Source: Candidatus Gastranaerophilales bacterium (GTDB lineage: Bacteria > Cyanobacteriota > Vampirovibrionia > Gastranaerophilales > Gastranaerophilaceae). Taken from it: a DNA stretch of 58,696 nucleotides. The stretch lies in assembly GCA_910587055.1 (NCBI GenBank), contig CAJUKY010000013.1, positions 1 to 58,696 of the forward strand, written 5' to 3'. Positions 52,753 through 58,696 of this stretch are shown here, piece after piece. A program made the position numbers and the translations under genes. Position 1 is the stretch's first letter. Every line of letters starts with the position of its first letter. The notes beneath the pieces were generated by a model, which did not search any database, was not told the DNA's origin, and saw only the letters and a program-made list of their open reading frames with translations.

Positions 52753-53610
52753 ATGAAATTTAACAATTCATCATCCGATTATCTCACTTACAAAAAAAGT
52801 AAAATGAACCCGACACGTGTGCAAAGGGTGGAAAAGCGGATTGAAAAGGTAAGAAGAGTTGTAAAATTATCTCTTATCACCTTTTGCATAATGTTTCTTT
52901 GCGTTGTCATATTTATTAAAAAATATGCAAAACGTGTAGATATTGAATACGGCAGGCATGGGGCCGAAATTTCGAAAAATAATACAGAAGATACAAGTCT
53001 GGGTGAAAAATATTTTACGGAAACATATGACGGCGAAAAAAGAACTATCGATAAAAGACTTATTTTAATTCAGGAAGAAGAAAACGCGCCTTCAGAAAGC
53101 AGAGTTTTGCCGCAGGACAGAGATAAAAACGAGGTCATGAACCTTGAACATTTTGAAAAGTTAAGATCAAATATAGATGAAATTGATATTGAAGCGGCAA
53201 ATGAAGAAGCCGAGCAAAAAACAAAGCCTGCTTCAAATACTCAAAATAGCCAGAATACACAGAGTACACAAACAAAAGCAGTACAGGCGGGTTTAAAACC
53301 GCAAATAAATAATACCGGCGGAAACACCGGGGGCGGAGAATTAAATGTTGATGTTCAGGGCATGTATGCTCCTATTGAGCTTGCACCGAGAGCCAATATA
53401 AAAGTTCTTGTCGGCAGGTATGCTACTTTTGATGAGGCCAAAAACGCACAGATTAATATGAAAAATATTAAGAAAACAACACCCTTTATAAGAAAAGTAG
53501 ATAATGTTTACTGCCTTCAAATCGGTTCGTATACAAATATGGATGTTGCAAGAAGCGTTGCGGGCGGATACGGCAAAGACGGCTTTGATGTTTGGATTTA
53601 CCAGCAGTAG
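52753..53610 (+). CDS. SPOR-domain membrane protein
   Basis: A 285-residue protein: basic N-terminus, one membrane helix at ~36-56 (VVKLSLITFCIMFLCVVIFI), a charged and then Gln/Asn/Thr-rich periplasmic linker, and a C-terminal SPOR domain (~212-285: IKVLVGRYATFDEAKNAQIN, VYCLQIGSYTNMDVARSVAG). SPOR domains bind glycan strands stripped of stem peptides at division septa, so a septal or cell-wall role is likely. Starts immediately after the DUF366 stop. Confidence 0.9.
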   Translation: MKFNNSSSDYLTYKKSKMNPTRVQRVEKRIEKVRRVVKLSLITFCIMFLCVVIFIKKYAKRVDIEYGRHGAEISKNNTEDTSLGEKYFTETYDGEKRTIDKRLILIQEEENAPSESRVLPQDRDKNEVMNLEHFEKLRSNIDEIDIEAANEEAEQKTKPASNTQNSQNTQSTQTKAVQAGLKPQINNTGGNTGGGELNVDVQGMYAPIELAPRANIKVLVGRYATFDEAKNAQINMKNIKKTTPFIRKVDNVYCLQIGSYTNMDVARSVAGGYGKDGFDVWIYQQ

Positions 53611-53633
53611 TATTAATAAAAGCTTTTCCTGAT

Positions 53634-53680
53634 GCTCAATAAAGCTTAATAAACTTTACCTTCGCTATTGACTATTGAGC
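53634..53680. repeat. Inverted repeat in the leader before rpmB
   Basis: GCTCAATA (53634-53641) and TATTGAGC (53673-53680) are perfect reverse complements. No T-run follows, so it is not a typical terminator; the right arm overlaps the rpmB promoter. Confidence 0.35.
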
Positions 53681-53695
53681 TTGATGTCGTAAAAT
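53668..53695 (+). promoter_or_regulatory. rpmB promoter
   Basis: TTGACT (53668-53673), 16-base spacer, TAAAAT (53690-53695). Predicted start about 50 bases before ATG 53751, with GAAAGGA as ribosome-binding site. Confidence 0.6.
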
Positions 53696-53750
53696 TAATA
53701 ATGCTAACAATTTTAGACCAATTTAAAATAAATTTGAAAGGATTAATATA

Positions 53751-53942
53751 ATGTCAATAGTTTGTGAATGCTGCGGAAAAGAATCAAAGAAAGCTTCAAA
53801 ACTTTCATTCTCACATAAACATCATATATACAGACAATTACCCAATCTTCAAAGTGTTAAAGCTGTTGTTAACGGCAAAGTGAGAAGAATTAAAGTTTGC
53901 ACTTCCTGTATTAAAGCCGGTAAGGTTCAAAAAGCTGTTTAA
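53751..53942 (+). CDS. rpmB: 50S ribosomal protein L28
   Basis: A 63-residue bL28 of the zinc-binding type: CECCGKESKK at the start and CTSCIKAGKV near the end give paired CxxC motifs. SHKHHIYRQLPNLQSVKA and GKVRRIKVC are typical. It is monocistronic, with its own promoter and terminator. Confidence 0.95.
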   Translation: MSIVCECCGKESKKASKLSFSHKHHIYRQLPNLQSVKAVVNGKVRRIKVCTSCIKAGKVQKAV

Positions 53943-53974
53943 TTTTTTGTTTTTAATAAAAATATTTAATATTT

Positions 53975-54016
53975 AAAAAACTTGAAGTGAATGCTTAATA
54001 AAACTTCAAGTTTTTT
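53975..54016 (+). terminator. Rho-independent terminator after rpmB
   Basis: AAAAAACTTGAAGT and ACTTCAAGTTTTTT form a long stem around an AATGCTTAATAAA-type loop, with a T-run. Confidence 0.88.
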
Positions 54017-54089
54017 AATTTTATGTCAATAAAAATTCCGGAAGTTTTTTAAACAATTAAGAAGTGAAGTAATTTGGAAAAAGATTTAA

Positions 54090-55520
54090 ATGTGTCCTGA
54101 CGAATTAATGACAGATGATTTAATAAGAATGTTCGCTGCAAGAGATGCGAAGCGCGCAAAGCAGTCTAAAAAGCCATCTTGCAGGGTCATAAATTATCAG
54201 CCAAAGTCGCAAAAAATCAACGGGACAAGAGCGGTAGGCACATCGTACCTTGAAAGCTCTCCTGCTGAAGATGAATTTGTAAGTTCATCTATTTATAATT
54301 CCGGAAGCGGTTCTTCAGGCAGTAGAAAAATTGGAGATAAACGTAATACAAAATTAAAAGAGCATCGGAAACATAAAAACAGCACGCATCATTATAGCGA
54401 TTCTGTGCATTTAAGCTCAAAAAGCACAGCCGGTGCCAAACTAAATACAGAGCATTCAAGAAACAATCCGCATAAAAATGTTCATTATAAGCCAAAACAT
54501 CTGACAAAATCTAACGGTAAAAAGCTTAATTCTATTGAAAAGGCGCTACTTGGGGCTGCAAGCGGTGTTGTAGTCGGAACTGCGGCGCTTACCGCAGCGC
54601 TTTTTTCAACTCCGAATAAAGATGCGATAAAAATTACCGCAGAAAATTATGAACATGAGCCGGGTATCAGGATGTATGAAACTGATGAAAATTATAATGA
54701 TATAAACAGATATCCTTTAAGCAGCAGTGACGGCAGAGACTATACTTTTGAAATTGATGAAGAGGGTAATACAATTGTAAATGTCGATGAAGATGTTACG
54801 GCAGATGAGATTATTAAAAACAATACACACGGTGTGAGCCAAGAACAAATTGATAGCATAAACTATATTCTGGAAGAAAATCCTGATATAAAAGATGCAT
54901 TTAATGATACTGAAATAGCCTTAAGACGCGCCTCTATTGAATATGGCGGAGACGTTATCAGGCTTCTTGAAGAAATGAATGATAAATTTGGACTGGGCAG
55001 AATGCCTCTAAAATGGCAAATTGCTCTTTTAGAACATGAAAGTGCAGGATTTTTTACCGATTGGCAAACGGGCGAAGTAATTGTCAGAGAAGATGGGGAT
55101 ACCGGATGGTATCAAATAACGGATATTGTAGAAGAAGACTTTGACAGGATAGCAAAACTTCTTGTAAAAAGAGGCGTTGCACAGGAAGATGTTGATGAGA
55201 TAAAAGCTCTTGGCAGAAGTTCTATGCGCGGAAATGCAGGATACGGAGCTATGTATCTTTCTTATTTAAATATATTATTCGACGGCGATGTTGAAAAAGT
55301 TTTATCCGCTTTTAATGCAGGTGAAGGCTTTGTTAATAATGGACACATAAGAGAAGACTATGTTGCGGAATGTTACGGGGACCACATTAAGCCGTTAGGC
55401 AAATACGATAATGCTCTTTGGGAATATATTATAAACAATGACTACGGAGAATTTGAAAATGACGGAGTGGCTCATGTTTATGTAAATTCAGAAGACGGCA
55501 GTGTAAGATATCCCGATTAA
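54090..55520 (+). CDS. Membrane-anchored lytic-transglycosylase-like protein
   Basis: Residues 1-150 are basic, Ser/Lys/His-rich and disordered. One hydrophobic helix at ~152-170 (LLGAASGVVVGTAALTAALF) anchors it. An acidic linker follows, then an SLT-like domain from ~305 (WQIALLEHESAGFFTDW with the likely catalytic Glu, GWYQIT, NAGYGAMYLSYL, VLSAFNAGEGFV). This gives the E...GxxQ...(N)AG...YNAG order of soluble lytic transglycosylases. GGAAAAAG precedes the ATG. The domain assignment is by motif order; remoteness lowers certainty. Confidence 0.75.
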   Translation: MCPDELMTDDLIRMFAARDAKRAKQSKKPSCRVINYQPKSQKINGTRAVGTSYLESSPAEDEFVSSSIYNSGSGSSGSRKIGDKRNTKLKEHRKHKNSTHHYSDSVHLSSKSTAGAKLNTEHSRNNPHKNVHYKPKHLTKSNGKKLNSIEKALLGAASGVVVGTAALTAALFSTPNKDAIKITAENYEHEPGIRMYETDENYNDINRYPLSSSDGRDYTFEIDEEGNTIVNVDEDVTADEIIKNNTHGVSQEQIDSINYILEENPDIKDAFNDTEIALRRASIEYGGDVIRLLEEMNDKFGLGRMPLKWQIALLEHESAGFFTDWQTGEVIVREDGDTGWYQITDIVEEDFDRIAKLLVKRGVAQEDVDEIKALGRSSMRGNAGYGAMYLSYLNILFDGDVEKVLSAFNAGEGFVNNGHIREDYVAECYGDHIKPLGKYDNALWEYIINNDYGEFENDGVAHVYVNSEDGSVRYPD

Positions 55521-55522
55521 TT

Positions 55523-56143
55523 TTATTTTCCGATTTTATATGAAAATTGTAAAAAATTTCCCATCAAATTTTCATTCCATACTTTAATATTTTCAGGAAC
55601 GGCAAGAACGGTCGGGGAAAAGTTCCATATGTATTTAATTTTTGATTTAACAAGAAAGTCTGCGGTAGTTTGTGCTGCAGCCATCGGCACAGTTAAAATT
55701 GCCATTTCTATATTTAATTTTTTTGCAAGCTCCGGTAATTCTTCAATACTGTAAATCTGTTTTTCTTTGATTTTATTTCCGATTTTATTTTTATCGTTGT
55801 CAAAAAGCGCAATTACGTTAAGTCCGTAGTCTGTAAAATTGTTGTAGTTTGCAAGAGCCATTCCGAGGTTTCCGGCACCTATTATAAAGGCATTTTTCGG
55901 ACGTTCAAACCCTAAAGTTTTTTCTATTGAATTTTTTAATTCTAAAACATTATACCCGACACGGCTTTTGCCCGTGTTTTTAAGAAGGGAAATATCTTTT
56001 CTTACCTGAGAATCATCAATTTTGAGTAATCCTGCAATGGCAGAGCTCGTGATGTTTTCAAGATTGTTTTTTATATAATCCACCAGAATACAATGATATA
56101 GGGTTAATCTGTTAATTACGGTATCCGGAAATTTTCCTGTCAT
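55523..56143 (-). CDS. rex: Redox-sensing transcriptional repressor Rex
   Basis: A 206-residue NAD(H)-responsive repressor. An N-terminal winged helix (ITSSAIAGLLKIDDSQVRKD) and a Rossmann fold (FIIGAGNLGMALANYNNF, NVIALFDNDKNKIG, ILTVPMAAAQTTADFLV, NFSPTVLAVPENIKV). Rex classically represses fermentation genes such as adhE when NADH is low. Here it lies directly downstream of adhE, separated by a terminator. The adhE operator would be beyond the window end. Confidence 0.94.
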   Translation of the reverse strand: MTGKFPDTVINRLTLYHCILVDYIKNNLENITSSAIAGLLKIDDSQVRKDISLLKNTGKSRVGYNVLELKNSIEKTLGFERPKNAFIIGAGNLGMALANYNNFTDYGLNVIALFDNDKNKIGNKIKEKQIYSIEELPELAKKLNIEMAILTVPMAAAQTTADFLVKSKIKYIWNFSPTVLAVPENIKVWNENLMGNFLQFSYKIGK

Positions 56144-56162
56144 AAGTAATTATCCTTTAAAT

Positions 56163-56194
56163 AAAAGCCCCGAAGGTTTAATTTCGGGGCTTTA
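56163..56194. terminator. Terminator after adhE
   Basis: AAAGCCCCGAA (56164-56174) pairs perfectly with TTCGGGGCTTT (56183-56193); on the minus strand it is followed by TATTTAAA-type T-rich sequence. Confidence 0.85.
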
Positions 56195-56210
56195 AGTTTA
56201 TTATTTTGAA

Positions 56211-58696
56211 TTAGTACACGCCGTTGAATGCTTTGATGTAAATTTCTCTGATTTCTTCCATCAAAGGATAAACGGGGTTTGCACCTGTACATTGATCGTC
56301 AAATGCAAGTTCAACCAGTTCATCAAGTTTAGCGTAGAAGTTTTCTTCGGTTACGCCTGCATCTTTAATTGATAAAGGAAGGTTAATTTCTTTTTTGAGG
56401 TTTGTAATTGCTTCAAGAAGTAAGTTAACCTTTTCTTCATCGTTTTTACCGCCAAGGCCTAAGTTATCGGCAACCTGACCGTATTTAAGTTTTGCCTGCG
56501 GATATTTATACTGCGGGAATGTTGCCTGTTTTTTCGGGCAGTCATTTGCGTTGTATCTGATAATCTGGTTGATTAAAAGTGCGTTTGCAACACCGTGAGG
56601 AATGTTGAATGCAGCACCTAATTTGTGAGCCATAGAGTGGCACAATCCTAAGAATGCGTTTGCAAAAGCCATACCGGCTAAGCATGATGCATAGTGGATT
56701 TTTTCTCTTGCAATAGGATCGTCTTTTCCGCCGTTGTATGAACGCGGTAAGTATCTGAAGATTAATTTAGCAGCTTCTAAGGCAGGAGAGTTTGTGAAGT
56801 TTGTTGCCATACAAGAAACGTAAGCTTCAAGTGCGTGAGTTAAAGCATCGATACCTGATGCTGCGCAAAGACCTTTTGGCATAGTATCAACAAAGTTCGG
56901 GTCGATAATTGCCATATTGGGTGTAAGTGCGTAATCAGCAAGAGGATATTTGATGTGTGTTTTATCATCTGTGATAACCGCAAATGATGTTACTTCAGAA
57001 CCTGTACCTGAGGTTGTAGGAATAGCTACCATTAAGGCTTTTCTTCCAAGTTCCGGTACATCGCAAATTCTCTTTCTGATATCCATAAATCTCATTGCTA
57101 CATCATCAAATACCGTATCGGGCTGTTCATACATTAACCAGATAACTTTAGCCGCGTCAATCGGTGAACCGCCGCCAAGAGCGATAATTACGTCAGGTTT
57201 GTAAACGTTAACCATCTGCATTGCTTCATTGATGGTTGAAAGTGTCGGGTCGGGTTTAACGTCAAAGAAGATTTGGAAATCTACGCCGATATCTTCCAGC
57301 ACTTTTGTAATTTGATAAACAGCACCTGAATCGAATAAGAATCTGTCCGTTACGATAAATGCACGTTGTCTGCCTTTTAATTCACGTAATGCTAAATCGG
57401 TTGCGCCTCTTTTGAAGTATATTTTCGGCGGAACTTTGAACCACAACATATTTTCTCTCCTTTCAGCCACTGTTTTGTAGTTTAATAAGTGTTTAATTCC
57501 AACGTTTTCACTTACTGAGTTTCCGCCCCAGCTGCCGCAGCCAAGGGTTAAAGACGGTTCTAATCTAAAATTGTAAAGGTCTCCGATACCGCCTTGAGAT
57601 GATGGAGAGTTGATTAAAAGTCTTCCTGTGGGAAGTTTTTTAGCAAAGTAGTCAATTCTTTCCTGAGTTCTTGCGTCTGTATAAAGAACTGATGTGTGGC
57701 CTGCACCGCCTAAAATTACAAGGTGATATGCCATATCTGTTGCTTCTTCAAAGTCTTCTGCTTTATATAAAGCAAGAATCGGAGAAAGTTTTTCATGAGA
57801 GAACGGATTTTCCATTGCAACTTCCGTTTCTTCCCCGACAAGAACTTTAGCGCATTCAGGAACTGAAATGCCTGCAAGTTCTGCAATTTTATATGCGGGC
57901 TGACCTACGATTTTGGGGTTAACAGAGCCTGCTTCGGTTAAAATAATTTTTGAAACTTTTTCAGCTTCGTTTGCATTAAGGATGTAAGCACCTCTTTTAA
58001 CAAGTTCATCTTTAACTGCGTCATATACTTCTTTAACGGCAACGATTGATTGTTCTGAAGCACAAATCATACCGTTATCAAATGTTTTTGACATCAAAAT
58101 TGAAGATACTGCCATCTGAATATCAGCTGTTTCATCAATAACGGCAGGGGTGTTGCCTGAGCCTACGCCCAATGCCGGTTTGCCTGATGAATAAGCTGCT
58201 TTAACCATGCCGGGGCCGCCTGTAGCTAAGATTGCATTAATTCCGGGGTGTTTCATAAGCATATTTGATAATTCAATTGAAGGTGTATCAATCCATCCGA
58301 TAATGTCTTCTGGAGCTCCTGCTTTAACTGCTGCATCCAGAACAATTTTAGCGGCTGCAATTGTTGATTTTTTTGCTCTCGGGTGGGGTGAGAAGATAAT
58401 TGCATTTCTTGTCTTTAAGCAGATTAAAGATTTGAAAATAGCGGTTGAAGTGGGGTTTGTTGTAGGAACGATACCTGCAATAACACCTAAAGGTTCGCCT
58501 ACTTTTTTAATACCGTTTACTTTATCTTCTTCTAAGATACCGCAAGTTTTGGCATCTCTGAATTTGTTGTAGATATATTCGGATGCGAAGTGGTTTTTAA
58601 TAATTTTATCTTCCACAACGCCCATACCTGATTCTTCAACAGCCATTTTTGCAAGAGGAATTCTTGCTTTGTTAGCTGCAAGTGCTGCTGCTCTGA
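56211..58696 (-). CDS. adhE: Bifunctional aldehyde-alcohol dehydrogenase AdhE (5' end cut)
   Basis: Converts acetyl-CoA to ethanol, recycling NADH. The aldehyde-dehydrogenase half has the catalytic Cys in NGMICASEQSIV; the Fe-dependent alcohol-dehydrogenase half has GGGSPIDAAKVIW, ALTHALEAYVS and GLCHSMAHKLGAAFNIPHG. The frame stays open to the window edge, and the added 16 codons (RAAALAANKARIPLAK) match AdhE upstream sequence, so the internal ATG at 58646 is not the start. About 40-50 N-terminal residues are missing. Forms spirosomes in related proteins. Confidence 0.95.
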   Translation of the reverse strand, partial: RAAALAANKARIPLAKMAVEESGMGVVEDKIIKNHFASEYIYNKFRDAKTCGILEEDKVNGIKKVGEPLGVIAGIVPTTNPTSTAIFKSLICLKTRNAIIFSPHPRAKKSTIAAAKIVLDAAVKAGAPEDIIGWIDTPSIELSNMLMKHPGINAILATGGPGMVKAAYSSGKPALGVGSGNTPAVIDETADIQMAVSSILMSKTFDNGMICASEQSIVAVKEVYDAVKDELVKRGAYILNANEAEKVSKIILTEAGSVNPKIVGQPAYKIAELAGISVPECAKVLVGEETEVAMENPFSHEKLSPILALYKAEDFEEATDMAYHLVILGGAGHTSVLYTDARTQERIDYFAKKLPTGRLLINSPSSQGGIGDLYNFRLEPSLTLGCGSWGGNSVSENVGIKHLLNYKTVAERRENMLWFKVPPKIYFKRGATDLALRELKGRQRAFIVTDRFLFDSGAVYQITKVLEDIGVDFQIFFDVKPDPTLSTINEAMQMVNVYKPDVIIALGGGSPIDAAKVIWLMYEQPDTVFDDVAMRFMDIRKRICDVPELGRKALMVAIPTTSGTGSEVTSFAVITDDKTHIKYPLADYALTPNMAIIDPNFVDTMPKGLCAASGIDALTHALEAYVSCMATNFTNSPALEAAKLIFRYLPRSYNGGKDDPIAREKIHYASCLAGMAFANAFLGLCHSMAHKLGAAFNIPHGVANALLINQIIRYNANDCPKKQATFPQYKYPQAKLKYGQVADNLGLGGKNDEEKVNLLLEAITNLKKEINLPLSIKDAGVTEENFYAKLDELVELAFDDQCTGANPVYPLMEEIREIYIKAFNGVY

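Overview
The window is AT-rich bacterial chromosome, densely packed and with no gene-free stretch longer than about 300 bases. It looks like a non-photosynthetic relative of Cyanobacteria (Vampirovibrionia/Melainabacteria, most likely the gut order Gastranaerophilales). This is inferred, not proven. The clues are a probable LdpA homologue (a cyanobacterial clock-input Fe-S protein), a Tic20-like membrane protein, a type IV pilus system, a large glycine-rich prepilin, EF-hand and TPR proteins, and fermentative AdhE with the redox repressor Rex. The first 18 bases are a C homopolymer, probably a contig-end artefact. The right end cuts adhE.

Layout. 1-8.6 kb: obgE, then a type IV pilus/type II secretion block (PilP-like protein, secretin, PilB ATPase with a cyclic-di-GMP-type MshEN module, PilC) closed by a terminator. 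8.7-11.7 kb: a repeat-containing hypothetical protein, bioA and tpiA. 11.7-15.8 kb: a small accessory island with three small HTH regulators and a 2.7 kb glycine-rich prepilin gene. A palindromic repeat lies in frame at its 5' end and a partial copy lies just past its 3' end. 15.8-19 kb: metXW and a GAF/HD-GYP protein that has lost most catalytic residues. 19.1-25.8 kb (minus): aroF, glyQ and three tandem APC amino-acid permeases, apparently one operon. 25.9-28.9 kb (minus): two lineage-type hypothetical proteins, one ending in an Asp/His-rich tail, and a GshB-like ATP-grasp enzyme.

29-36.6 kb (plus): a long operon-like run of TPR protein, Tic20-like protein, KdsC-like phosphatase, second TPR protein, lysC, ldpA-like gene, tilS and hpt. 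36.6-38.8 kb (minus): spmA/spmB, a Glu-rich protein and a 43-residue protein. 39-43.5 kb: a TPR protein convergent with aroC-aroK-aroB. 43.6-46.2 kb (minus): gmk-coaBC-nif3-like. 46.3-50.3 kb (minus): an EF-hand protein, then dnaG-rpoD. 50.5-53.9 kb (plus): HEAT-repeat protein, queC, a DUF366-family gene, a SPOR protein and rpmB. 54-58.7 kb: a membrane-anchored lytic-transglycosylase-like protein, rex, and the 3' part of adhE.

Together the genes cover envelope and pilus biogenesis, aromatic amino-acid, aspartate and methionine biosynthesis, tRNA modification and charging, replication and transcription initiation, and anaerobic redox balance. The most distinctive parts are the pilus and prepilin loci with their c-di-GMP-linked features, the in-frame palindromic element, the LdpA homologue in what appears to be a non-phototroph, and a short Asn-rich N-terminal segment with an SF(K/G)G-like motif shared by several otherwise unrelated proteins. 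No rRNA, tRNA, CRISPR array or transposase was recognised.
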